A DNA stretch of 64,000 nucleotides from positions 1-64,000 of the forward strand of contig NZ_QTNQ01000008.1 in the NCBI RefSeq assembly GCF_018424695.1, read 5' to 3'. Position numbers and translations under genes: made by a program. Within the stretch, counting starts at the first letter, position 1. Every line of letters begins with the position of its first letter. This DNA is from Vannielia litorea. GTDB taxonomy: Bacteria; Pseudomonadota; Alphaproteobacteria; Rhodobacterales; Rhodobacteraceae. Of the stretch, positions 51,814 through 59,957 are shown in pieces. The notes under the pieces are model-generated. The model ran no database searches and was not told where the DNA came from. It worked only from the letters and a program-made list of their open reading frames with translations.

Positions 51814-52620
51814 ATGCCCGATCTACTTCGAAAGCCGTTTGGCACTCATGGCAAGGTGCATGAGATCACGCCGCAAATCGCCGGGTGGCGCTATGTTGGC
51901 TTTTCCGTCTATCGGCTGCATCCCGGCGACACCGTTACAGAGGCGACAGGCGACCGCGAGGTGATCCTTGTCATGGTCGAGGGAAAGGCGCGGTTCACCG
52001 GCGCGGGCCAAGACTGGGGCGAACTCGGCGACCGCATGAACCTCTTCGAAAAGACCCCACCGCATTGCCTGTATCTGCCGAATGGCAGCGACTGGACGGC
52101 CGAGGCCACGACCGAGTGCGTCATCGCCGTTTGCAGCGCCCCGGGCATGGGCGGGCATGAGGCGCGCCGCATCGGCCCCGACGGCATCACCCTGACGACA
52201 CGCGGCAAGGGCACCAATACCCGCCACATCAACAACATCGCCATGGAGAACGAGGACTATTGTGATAGCCTGCTGGTGACCGAGGTCTTTACCCCGGCTG
52301 GGCACTGGTCGTCCTATCCCAGCCATCGACACGACGAAGATGATTTTCCGCGCATCACCTACCTTGAGGAAACCTACTACCACCGGCTGAACCCCGCCGA
52401 TGGCTTCGGAATCCAACGCGTCTATACCGACGATCTGCAACTGAACGAGACGATGGCCGTGCATGACGGCGATGTGGTGCTGGTCCCGCGCGGGCACCAC
52501 CCTTGCGGTGCTCCCTATGGCTTTGAGATGTACTACCTTAACGTGATGGCTGGCCCCCTGCGCAAATGGCGCTTCGTTCCCGCCCCAGAAGTCGAATGGA
52601 TCATGCAGCGGGACGCATAG
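51814..52620 (+). CDS. iolB: 5-deoxy-glucuronate isomerase
   Basis: A 268-residue bicupin of the KduI/IolB family. GEREVILVMVEGKARF-like cupin strands occur near residue 45 (DREVILVMVEGKARF), and metal-site residues sit in YPSHRHDEDDFPRITYLEETYYHR near residue 170, followed by VHDGDVVLVPRGHHPCGAPYGF. It converts 5-deoxy-glucuronate to 2-deoxy-5-keto-gluconate for the IolC kinase. It starts 12 bp after the PhyH gene with GAAAGGAC as ribosome site. Confidence 0.93.
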   Translation: MPDLLRKPFGTHGKVHEITPQIAGWRYVGFSVYRLHPGDTVTEATGDREVILVMVEGKARFTGAGQDWGELGDRMNLFEKTPPHCLYLPNGSDWTAEATTECVIAVCSAPGMGGHEARRIGPDGITLTTRGKGTNTRHINNIAMENEDYCDSLLVTEVFTPAGHWSSYPSHRHDEDDFPRITYLEETYYHRLNPADGFGIQRVYTDDLQLNETMAVHDGDVVLVPRGHHPCGAPYGFEMYYLNVMAGPLRKWRFVPAPEVEWIMQRDA

Positions 52621-52781
52621 GCAAATCGGTTTAAAGCCGCGTGGACAGCCCCAAACTTACAGGAGGCATCGCGCGTTCCGTTCCTCCGGCGCCTCATTTC
52701 TCTTCCATACGCATTTACTGGATCGCTGTCGACTGAGGCACTTTGGGAGATTAACCAGCAGCAATCAGATCGAGGTCGAAC

Positions 52782-53819
52782 TTGGACGATCAGAAATTCG
52801 GAACCCGCGACAAGCGCGGCAACTGGAAGCCGGATGCACCGTTGCAAGTTGGCCCCTTGCTCGACTTTCCTTGGAGCGCTTCGCGCGTGCTAAAATGGCT
52901 GCCCAGTTACTTCCTGCCGTGGAATATGCTGTTCATGGCTATTGCAGCCGTTTTTTGGGTCTTCCTGACGCCATCGCGCGAAACGCTGCAGACGCTGTCC
53001 TCTGGCTGGGTGGCGTGGGTTTTCCTGCGTAACTCGGCGCTGATCCTGATCCTCTACGGTTCGTTGGAAATGCGCCTATATCTCCGCCGCAGACAGGGGT
53101 CGCGGTTCAAGTACAATGGCAAGTTTCCGGCCGAGCATCCCTCGGACGTCTTCATGTTCCGTAGCCAGGCCGTCGACAGCCTGATCCGGACTTTCGGCAC
53201 AGGCCTGCCGATTTGGACTGCCTATGAGGTCGGCCTGCTTTGGGCCTGGGCCAATGGCCATGGCCCGTGGACAATCTTCGGCGACAACCCGTGGGCATTG
53301 CTGGCGCTAGGACTAGTTCTGCCGCTGTTCCATGAATTGCACTTCTACTGCATCCACCGGCTGATCCATGTGCCGGTGCTTTATAAATGGGTGCACTCCG
53401 TGCACCACAACTCGATCAACCCCAGCCCGTGGTCCTCGCTGTCGATGCATCCGGTCGAGCATCTGCTCTATTGGTCCGGTACGCTGATCCACCTGTTGCT
53501 GCCATCGCATCCGCTTTTGGTACTCTACCATCTGCAAATCAGCGGCGCGGGGGCGGTTATCGGCCATATCGGTTTCGACAAGGTCGAGACGGGTAAGGGC
53601 ATCGGAGTAGATACCCATGCCTATGCGCACTACCTGCATCACAAATATTTCGAGGTGAACTATGCCGACGGGATGCTGCCGATCGATAAATGGATGGGCA
53701 CCTGGCACGACGGAACCAAAGCGGCCGACAAGCAGATGAAGGATCGTTTCAGTCGAAAGAAGGCGCGAGTGAATGGTCGCGTCGAGTCAAGGAAACTAAG
53801 TGACCCGGTGAGGAAGTGA
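52782..53819 (+). CDS. Sterol desaturase / fatty acid hydroxylase superfamily membrane protein, copy 2
   Basis: A 345-residue paralogue of the first island gene. The histidine clusters HELHFYCIH, HSVHHNSINPSPWSSLSMHP and HAYAHYLHHKYFEVNYADG are near-identical to copy 1, as is the N-terminal GTRDKRGNW. That shared N-terminus fixes the start at TTG (52782), preceded by CGAGG, because no ATG is available. The membrane spans differ more, suggesting a different substrate or position. It is the last gene of the run, after a 161-bp gap that could hold its own promoter, and directly borders the recombinase and transposase remnants. Confidence 0.85.
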   Translation: MDDQKFGTRDKRGNWKPDAPLQVGPLLDFPWSASRVLKWLPSYFLPWNMLFMAIAAVFWVFLTPSRETLQTLSSGWVAWVFLRNSALILILYGSLEMRLYLRRRQGSRFKYNGKFPAEHPSDVFMFRSQAVDSLIRTFGTGLPIWTAYEVGLLWAWANGHGPWTIFGDNPWALLALGLVLPLFHELHFYCIHRLIHVPVLYKWVHSVHHNSINPSPWSSLSMHPVEHLLYWSGTLIHLLLPSHPLLVLYHLQISGAGAVIGHIGFDKVETGKGIGVDTHAYAHYLHHKYFEVNYADGMLPIDKWMGTWHDGTKAADKQMKDRFSRKKARVNGRVESRKLSDPVRK

Positions 53820-53880
53820 ACTCACGGGCCTGTTGTAGGTGGCGGTGCCGCGCCTGCTTGTCTTGAAAGACACGTCCTTG

Positions 53881-54114
53881 TTAAGCTTTCGACTGGTCAA
53901 ACTTGTCCAACAATTGTTCAAGTTTGGCCTCCAAATTCTTGCTCTTCCCAGCGTTTCGGATGGGCTCGCGTTGCCTAACCAGAGGTATCTGTCCATAGCT
54001 TGACAGGGTCGTGACGACGCTCTCGTGGCCGAGGTTTTGGCTGAAGACTTTGAACTCCTCAGGTGTCCGGCAAGTGAGGTACGCGTACTCGACGACGGTG
54101 TTGCGTACGTCTAG
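53881..54114 (-). pseudogene. Tyrosine recombinase (integrase), C-terminal fragment
   Basis: Reading the minus strand from 54114 gives 77 residues ending at TAA (53881). RTPEEFKVFSQNLGHESV and TTLSSYGQIPLVRQREPI match the C-terminal catalytic part of phage- or island-type tyrosine recombinases: the GHE histidine and the SYG nucleophile tyrosine are present, and an Arg in VRNT may be the second conserved arginine. The N-terminal and core parts are missing: upstream sequence is replaced at ~54110 by the transposase remnant. No start codon remains, so this is a broken gene. Confidence 0.75.
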
Positions 54115-54385
54115 CCCCCTACCTCAGAGCCACTGATTTGGGCTTTCTCTAATAGGGTTTCCGGGACGGGTGGAGGCATGTTCAGAGCTTGTTGCGGACG
54201 GGTGTGGTTGTACTGCCTGAGCCAGTGAGTGATGACGATCTGGGCCTGCCTGGCTGTCGTGAACCACTCCGCATTGAGCACCTCCCGCCGCAATGTCCCG
54301 TTGAGCCGCTCATTGTAGCCGTTCTCCCAAGGCGATCCCGGATAGATGCGGATGGGCGGGTCAGCCGCACCCTCGAAGACAAAAT
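54111..54385 (-). pseudogene. IS3-family-like transposase, C-terminal remnant
   Basis: The minus-strand frame reads IYPGSPWENGYNERLNGTL, then RREVLNAEWFTTARQAQIVI and HWLRQYNHTRPQQALNMPPP, ending SGSEVGG and a stop at 54111. This is the last ~90 residues of the DDE integrase core of IS3-type elements; the catalytic Glu lies in PWENGYNE. The N-terminal half and the other IS end are absent; homology fades near 54385. It interrupts the recombinase fragment, so an insertion sequence probably landed in the integrase and was then mostly deleted. Confidence 0.8.
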
Positions 54386-54482
54386 CCGCAGGCTGAAGCC
54401 TAAAAGTTCGACCTGATTACATACGAATTACACGTGCACTTGAGTGCCCCGAAGGAATGGGTGCCTAAGTCGTTGATTTTAA

Positions 54483-54557
54483 TGGTGCCCGGGGGCGGAA
54501 TCGAACCACCGACACGAGGATTTTCAATCCACTGCTCTACCCCTGAGCTACCCGGGC
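54483..54557 (-). tRNA. tRNA-Phe (anticodon GAA)
   Basis: A 75-nt cloverleaf with encoded CCA. The acceptor stem GCCCGGG/CCCGGGC pairs fully, the D-arm is GCTC-AGGGGTA-GAGC, the anticodon loop TTGAAAA gives GAA, and the T-arm is GGTGG-TTCGATT-CCGCC. The anticodon stem GTGGA/TCCTC has one U-U apposition at the second pair. Its 3' end faces the recombinase fragment, the usual arrangement for an integration site. Confidence 0.93.
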
Positions 54558-54799
54558 ACGGGTGAAGCGGGCTGGCCGCTTCTCGAGGTCGCGCGTTTCT
54601 ACGGCCCCTCCCGGGTGAAGGCAAGAGGGTCCGGTGAGAAATTTTGTGGTTCTGTCGCGCCGGGTCATGGGCCACCTGAACGGAGCAGATTGCATAGGTT
54701 TGATCATGTCCGCATCGACTCTGACGGCCATCGGGAAGCCGCACTGTTTGCGGGCCTACCCTCAGGCCAATCCGTGGTTAGGGCAGGGGCAACCGGGTG
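54558..54799. other. Intergenic region between tRNA-Phe and LLM oxidoreductase gene
   Basis: About 240 bases upstream of tRNA-Phe (its promoter must lie here) and downstream of the oxidoreductase gene. No gene or clear hairpin was recognised. Confidence 0.4.
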
Positions 54800-55783
54800 T
54801 CAGGCAGAGAGCACCTCGGCGGCGATCCCGAAGCTGCGCAGGCGCGCATCGTGGTCGTGGATCTGGCCGGTGAGGATCAGCTCATCTGGGGCATAGCGGG
54901 CGATCAGGGCTTCGAACTGCGCGGCCACGCGATCCTTGCTGCCCACCGCGCTCACCTTCAGCGCCTGGTCCACCATCTCCAGTTCCGCAGGGCTGGCGTG
55001 GTCGGCGATGTCGTCCACGGGCGGCGGCAGGTATCCAGGCGTGCCGCGCCGCAGCTTCAGGAAGGCCTGCTGCATCGAGCTGCGCAGCCGCGTTCCCTCC
55101 GCATCCGTTTCGGCGGCGAAGACATTGACCGCCAACATGAAATGAGGCTCGGGGTTGGCCTGCGACGGGCGATAGCTGCGGCGATAGGTGGCGAGCGCAT
55201 CATCGAGCGCAGCCGGGGCGAAATGCGAGGCAAAGGCATAGGGCAGGCCGAGGTGGGCCGCCAGTTGCGCGCCGAACAGCGAGGAGCCCAGCATCCAGAG
55301 CGGCACATGGGTGCCCGCGCCGGGCACCGCGCGCACCGGCTGGCCCTCTTCTGCGTCGGCCAGGAAACCCATCAGATCGACCACATCCTGCGGAAAGCTG
55401 TCGCCCCCCGAGAGGCCCCGGCGCAGGGCGCGGGCGGTGGCCATGTCGGTGCCCGGCGCGCGGCCGAGGCCCAGGTCGATCCGGTCGGGGTAGAGCGTGG
55501 CCAGCGTGCCGAAGGCCTCGGCCACCATCAGCGGCGAATGGTTGGGCAGCATGATGCCGCCCGCGCCGACGCGAATGCGCTCGGTCGCCCCGGCCACATG
55601 GCCGATCAGCACTGCCGTCGCGGCGCTGGCGATGCCGACCATGTTGTGATGCTCGGCCAGCCAGTAGCGCCGGTAGCCCAGCGCCTCGGCCCGGCGGGCG
55701 AGCGACACGGTGTTGGCAAGGGCCTCCGCCGTCGAGGCACCTTGCGGCACCGGGGCGAGGTCGAGCACGGAATAGGGGATCAT
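54800..55783 (-). CDS. LLM class flavin-dependent oxidoreductase
   Basis: A 327-residue luciferase-like monooxygenase of the single-component alkanal-monooxygenase-alpha-like subgroup. [22 protein letters not shown] starts the protein, [17 protein letters not shown] near residue 41 and [22 protein letters not shown]-like sequence ([20 protein letters not shown]) follow, then [12 protein letters not shown] near 108. The in-frame ATG ten codons upstream is less conserved. Members of this subgroup are common in core genomes with unknown substrates. It begins the non-island DNA on this side. Confidence 0.88.
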   Translation of the reverse strand: MIPYSVLDLAPVPQGASTAEALANTVSLARRAEALGYRRYWLAEHHNMVGIASAATAVLIGHVAGATERIRVGAGGIMLPNHSPLMVAEAFGTLATLYPDRIDLGLGRAPGTDMATARALRRGLSGGDSFPQDVVDLMGFLADAEEGQPVRAVPGAGTHVPLWMLGSSLFGAQLAAHLGLPYAFASHFAPAALDDALATYRRSYRPSQANPEPHFMLAVNVFAAETDAEGTRLRSSMQQAFLKLRRGTPGYLPPPVDDIADHASPAELEMVDQALKVSAVGSKDRVAAQFEALIARYAPDELILTGQIHDHDARLRSFGIAAEVLSA

Positions 55784-55862
55784 GGCGGGTCTTTCTGTGG
55801 CAACGGCCGGCATCTAGCGCCTCGGCTGTCGCGGGCAACCACCGAATGTGGTCACCCGAACG

Positions 55863-55888
55863 AAAAGCGCCCGGGCAAAGCCGGGCGC
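55863..55888 (-). terminator. Rho-independent terminator after DUF882 gene
   Basis: On the minus strand GCGCCCGG (from 55888) pairs with CCGGGCGC (to 55867), followed by TTTT (55866-55863). It lies 31 bp after the DUF882 gene stop and separates it from the LLM gene. Confidence 0.75.
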
Positions 55889-55918
55889 CATTTCAGCAAA
55901 GCTGCGAGGGGATGTGAC

Positions 55919-56488
55919 TCAGCCCCAGGTGCGCACCGCGCCGCAATCCATGTGAACGAAGTTGGAGCCGTGGTACTTGCCAACGCCGCCCGCGCGGCAG
56001 GCAGCGGCGGCCCGGGCGATCTGGTTCACCGAGCGGGAATTGAGCCGAAGGTCGGCGGCCTGGCCCTTCAGGTGCAGCGAGTTCTTGGCCACACCCGAGG
56101 AGCGCGAGCGCAGCATCCGGTTCGTGGCCGGGCTGCGGTAGCCTGAAAGGAGCATGTAGGGCTCGTTCACGTCGAGCAGGTTGTGAGCGGCGGCGATGAT
56201 GTCGAGGGTGCGAATATCGATCGCCTTCACCTCGTCGCGGCGCCAGTCCCGCATGAAGTAGTTCACTTCCTTGATCGAGTCGCGAATATAGTCGCCCTCG
56301 ATCCAGTAGATCGCATCCATGCTTTCGCCGGTCCGGCCGTTGTACATCTTCAGGCGGCGAATATCTCCGGCTCCCCGAAGGAACCCGGCGGCCTTGGTAT
56401 ACGTTGGTGCAGCAACAAGGGCTGTGGCGGCAAACGCCCCAAGCAGCCCGCGCCGCGAGATTTTGGAAGATCCTGTCTCGATAGTCAT
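55919..56488 (-). CDS. DUF882 family (YcbK-like) Tat-exported peptidase
   Basis: A 189-residue M15-like protein. A Tat signal is visible (SRRGLLGAFAATALVAAP near residue 11). The metallopeptidase core has SGYRSPATNRML with the conserved Arg, HLKGQAADLRL with the His...Asp metal ligands, and FVHMDCG with the final His. Relatives (YcbK/MepK) cut peptidoglycan cross-links. It is divergent from an L,D-transpeptidase gene, so a paired role in cross-link formation and cleavage is likely. Confidence 0.88.
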   Translation of the reverse strand: MTIETGSSKISRRGLLGAFAATALVAAPTYTKAAGFLRGAGDIRRLKMYNGRTGESMDAIYWIEGDYIRDSIKEVNYFMRDWRRDEVKAIDIRTLDIIAAAHNLLDVNEPYMLLSGYRSPATNRMLRSRSSGVAKNSLHLKGQAADLRLNSRSVNQIARAAAACRAGGVGKYHGSNFVHMDCGAVRTWG

Positions 56489-56900
56489 GCCTGTCCCCGT
56501 GCCCGTTTATCGCGCATGGCCGCCGTTTTGGCGTGCCGCGGTGTCATCTCATCCCCAGATGCACGTTTTCTATGCCACAAAGCGATTCTCCGGCCAAGGC
56601 GCAATTCTGTCGCGGCGCATATTCAGGGGGCAGTAGGCAGGAAACTGCTTAAAATGTCGTTGCTTAAGCCGAAAAAATGTCCGGGCGGCGGCGCGACTTT
56701 GGCGCAACAGGCTGTTGCGGCAAGGTCCCGCCGCAATTGCTTGAACCGATTGGATTAATCCTGCTTGGTGGGTCAGACCACGCGGTCAGCGCACATCGAG
56801 TCGACTCAAATGTGAATCGACAATCATGGAAGGCTTGGCAATCTGTGAGTAACAATGCACGTAACAATATTGCCGAAACACGCTTAGTCCCGAGGACGAT
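56489..56900. other. Divergent promoter region between DUF882 and L,D-transpeptidase genes
   Basis: About 410 bases without a supported gene. It must hold promoters for both flanking genes. The stretch 56780-56880 is the most AT-rich and includes GAGTCGACTC, a 10-bp palindrome at 56798-56807, and repeated GTAACAAT (56848-56855 and 56860-56867). AGGACG precedes the transpeptidase ATG. Confidence 0.4.
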
Positions 56901-58532
56901 ATGACCCTTTGCAAGACGTTGCGCCCCGCGCACGCCGGCCTTACCGCCCTTCTCCTGTCCTGCGCTGCGCTGACCACCGTCCTGCCGCGGCCCGCGCTGG
57001 CCACCGAGGCCGCCACCTTCGAGGTGACTGCCTTCAAGCAGGCCGTGGCCGAGGCTGCGGCCCGTAACGAGGGCGTTGCCGCCTTCTACCGTGATCGCAA
57101 CTATGCGCCGCTCTTCACCGGCGAGGCCGATGGCGCCCGCCGCGCGGCCCTTCTGCGCGCGCTGGAAATGGCAGATGACCACGGGTTGCCCTCCGCCCGC
57201 TACAATCCCGCCGAGCTGCGTGCGGCCTTCGGCGCCGCCCGCACCACCCGTGACAGGGGCCGGGTCGAGGTGATGGCCGCACAGATGCTGGTGCAGTTCT
57301 CCCGCGATCTGCAATCGGGCGCCACCGAGCCCCGAAAGATCGACAGCGGCATCGTCCGTGACATCCCGCGCCGCGCGCCCAAGGCGCTGCTCACCGCCTT
57401 TTCCAAGGCCGACCCGGTGCAGTATTTCCGCACGCTCATGCCGCGCACCCCGGAATACGTGCGCCTCATGCGCGGCAAGCTCCAGCTGGAGCACACCATC
57501 GCGCACGGCGGCTGGGGCGCCGAGGTGCAGGCCAAGGCGCTGGAGCCCGGGCAGGAGGGGCCCGCCGTGGTGCAGCTGCGCAACCGGCTGATCGCAATGG
57601 GCTACATGACCCGCTCCGCCTCGATGAGCTACGACGACGCCATCACCCGCGCCGTCCAGACCTTCCAGATCGACCATGGGCTCAACCCCGACGGCGTGGC
57701 CGGCCCGGGCACGATCTCGGCGCTCAACGTTTCGCCCGTCAAACGCCTTCAATCGGTGATCGTGGCCATGGAGCGCGAGCGCTGGCTCAACCGCCCGCGC
57801 GGCGAGCGCCATGTGCTGGTGAACATCCCCGATTTCAAGGCCCGGATCATCGACAACGGCAAGGTCACCTTCGAAACCCGCTCGGTGGTGGGCAAGAACA
57901 CCGGCGACCGGCGCACCCCCGAGTTCTCCGACACCATGGAGCACATGGTCATCAACCCCACCTGGCATGTGCCGCGCTCGATCACCACCAAGGAGTATCT
58001 CCCCCAGCTCCAGCGCAATCCCAACGCTCAAAGCCAGCTCGACATCTACGACCGTCGCGGCCGCAAGGTGCCGCGCGGCGCGATCAACTTCCGCGCCTAC
58101 AACGCCTCCAACTTTCCCTTCACGATGAAGCAGCCGCCCTCCAACCGCAACGCGCTGGGGCTGGTCAAGTTCATGTTCCCAAACAAGTGGAACATCTACC
58201 TGCACGACACGCCCGCCAAGAGCCTGTTCAACCGCGATGTCCGGGACTTCTCGCACGGCTGCATCCGCCTGGCGGACCCGTTCGACTTTGCCTATGCGCT
58301 GCTCGCAAAGCAGACCGACGATCCAAAGGGCACGTTCCACTCGCGCCTGCGCACCGGCTCCGAAACGACGGTCAAACTTGAAACCCAGGTGCCCGTGCAC
58401 CTGATCTACCGCACGGCCTTCACCCAGGCGAAGGGCCAGATGAACTATCGCAACGATATCTATGGCCGCGACGCCCGGATCTGGAACGCGCTCGCCGACA
58501 TGGGGGTGAAGCTGCGCGGGGTCGAAAGCTGA
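56901..58532 (+). CDS. L,D-transpeptidase family protein (YcbB/LdtD-like)
   Basis: A 543-residue exported enzyme that forms 3-3 cross-links in peptidoglycan. A signal peptide occupies residues ~1-33 (HAGLTALLLSCAALTTVLP). A peptidoglycan-binding repeat (VVQLRNRLIAMGYM...AVQTFQIDHGLNPDGVAGPGT) lies near residues 220-275. The catalytic YkuD domain follows, with DFSHGCIRLADP placing the nucleophile at Cys454 and His452. Length and order fit the LdtD branch rather than short Ldts. lpxD follows after 4 bp. Confidence 0.92.
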   Translation: MTLCKTLRPAHAGLTALLLSCAALTTVLPRPALATEAATFEVTAFKQAVAEAAARNEGVAAFYRDRNYAPLFTGEADGARRAALLRALEMADDHGLPSARYNPAELRAAFGAARTTRDRGRVEVMAAQMLVQFSRDLQSGATEPRKIDSGIVRDIPRRAPKALLTAFSKADPVQYFRTLMPRTPEYVRLMRGKLQLEHTIAHGGWGAEVQAKALEPGQEGPAVVQLRNRLIAMGYMTRSASMSYDDAITRAVQTFQIDHGLNPDGVAGPGTISALNVSPVKRLQSVIVAMERERWLNRPRGERHVLVNIPDFKARIIDNGKVTFETRSVVGKNTGDRRTPEFSDTMEHMVINPTWHVPRSITTKEYLPQLQRNPNAQSQLDIYDRRGRKVPRGAINFRAYNASNFPFTMKQPPSNRNALGLVKFMFPNKWNIYLHDTPAKSLFNRDVRDFSHGCIRLADPFDFAYALLAKQTDDPKGTFHSRLRTGSETTVKLETQVPVHLIYRTAFTQAKGQMNYRNDIYGRDARIWNALADMGVKLRGVES

Positions 58533-58536
58533 CACC

Positions 58537-59631
58537 GTGACATCCCTGAAGATAGAAGACATCGCCATCGCCCTCGGAGCCCGCTTCGAGGGCGATGGTG
58601 CATTTGAAGTCACCCGTGCCGCAGAACCGGCCCGCGCCGGGGCGGATGCTCTGGCGCTGGCGATGGACCCGAAGTTTGCCTCAGGTCTCTCCGAAGGCGC
58701 CGCGAAGGCGGCGATGGTCTGGGAGGGGGCCGACTGGCAGGCGATGAACCTGACCGCGGTCATATTCGCGCCACGCCCGCGTTACGCCATGGCCGGGCTG
58801 ACCGCCATGCTCGACGCAGGCCCCCGAATTGCCCCGGGCATTCACCCCTCGGCGGTGATCGACGCCACCGCCATCCTCGGCGAAGGCGCGGCCATCGGCC
58901 CGCTCGCGGTGATCGGGGCAGGGGCCGTCATCGGCCCGGGCGCCCGCATTGCCGCACATGCCTCCATCGCCGAAGGCGCGCAGATCGGTGCCGATTGCCT
59001 GCTGCGCGAGGGCGTGCGCATCGGCCATTCCGTCACCATCGGAGACCGTTTCATCGCCCAGCCCGGCGCTGTGGTTGGCGGTGACGGCTTCTCCTTCGTC
59101 ACGCCCGAAGCGGGTGCGGTGGAGGCCGTGCGCAGCACGCTGGGGGAGCGTGGCGACGCGCGCCAACAGGCCTATGCCCGCATCCACTCCCTCGGCGGCG
59201 TCACCATTGGCGACGACGTGGAACTCGGCGCCAATGCCTGCATCGACCAGGGCACCATCCACCCCACCGAAATCGGCTCCGGCACCAAGATCGACAACCT
59301 CGTGCAGGTCGGCCACAACGTCCGCACCGGGCGCGATTGCCTGCTCTGCGGCCAGGTTGGCATCGCCGGCTCCACCCGCCTTGGGGATCGCGTGGTGCTG
59401 GGTGGGCAGGCCGGTGTCACCGACCACCTCGACATCGGCGACGATGTGATCGCAGGGGCCGGAACACTGCTGCGCACCAACCAGCCCGCGGGCCGGGTCA
59501 TGCTGGGCAATCCGGCGATGGAGATGAAAGCCTCTATCGAAGCCTACAAGGGCCTGCGTCGCCTGCCCAAGCTTCATCGAGACGTTACAGAACTGCGAAA
59601 GAACCTTTCAAAACCCGGCCCGAAAGACTAA
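58537..59631 (+). CDS. lpxD: UDP-3-O-(3-hydroxyacyl)glucosamine N-acyltransferase
   Basis: A 364-residue left-handed beta-helix acyltransferase for the third step of lipid A synthesis, using an acyl-ACP donor. An N-terminal uridine-binding part (SLKIEDIAIALGARFEGDG) precedes many hexapeptide repeats from residue ~100 (IGPLAVIGAGAVIGPGARIA). GGDGFSFV and LVQVGHNVRTG hold the family motifs, the latter with the catalytic His. It starts with GTG. The usual lpxA/fabZ neighbours are absent; instead an ACP and a ketoacyl synthase follow. Confidence 0.93.
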   Translation: MTSLKIEDIAIALGARFEGDGAFEVTRAAEPARAGADALALAMDPKFASGLSEGAAKAAMVWEGADWQAMNLTAVIFAPRPRYAMAGLTAMLDAGPRIAPGIHPSAVIDATAILGEGAAIGPLAVIGAGAVIGPGARIAAHASIAEGAQIGADCLLREGVRIGHSVTIGDRFIAQPGAVVGGDGFSFVTPEAGAVEAVRSTLGERGDARQQAYARIHSLGGVTIGDDVELGANACIDQGTIHPTEIGSGTKIDNLVQVGHNVRTGRDCLLCGQVGIAGSTRLGDRVVLGGQAGVTDHLDIGDDVIAGAGTLLRTNQPAGRVMLGNPAMEMKASIEAYKGLRRLPKLHRDVTELRKNLSKPGPKD

Positions 59632-59665
59632 ATGGGCAGCGGAGCGTAACAGACAGGTGGGCGGT

Positions 59666-59932
59666 ATGTCGGACGCAGTGAAAGACAAGGTCATCGAGAT
59701 CATCGCAGAGCAGGCCGTGCTCGAAAAATCCGATGTGAAGATGGACAGCACCCTCGAAAGCCTCGGCATCGACAGCCTCGGGCTGGTCGAAAGCATCTTT
59801 GCAATCGAAGAGGCCTTCGACATCCAGGTGCCCTTCAATGCGAACGAGCCCTCCGAAAGCGATTTCGATATCTCCTCGGTCGCCGCCATCGTCGCGGCGG
59901 TGCAGGGGCTGGTGAAGGAGCAGGCGGCCTGA
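59666..59932 (+). CDS. Acyl carrier protein (specialised)
   Basis: An 88-residue acyl carrier protein. The phosphopantetheine Ser37 is in LGIDSLGLVESIFAIEE. It is longer than housekeeping AcpP (~77 residues) and the third helix region DFDISSVAAIVAAVQGLVKE differs, recalling AcpXL-type carriers that build very long acyl chains for lipid A. The ATG at 59666 with AGGTGG upstream is preferred over a GTG three codons earlier. It sits between lpxD and a ketoacyl synthase, 25 bp before the latter. Confidence 0.88.
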   Translation: MSDAVKDKVIEIIAEQAVLEKSDVKMDSTLESLGIDSLGLVESIFAIEEAFDIQVPFNANEPSESDFDISSVAAIVAAVQGLVKEQAA

Positions 59933-59957
59933 CCGGGCGCGTCCACGGGCCAGCGGA

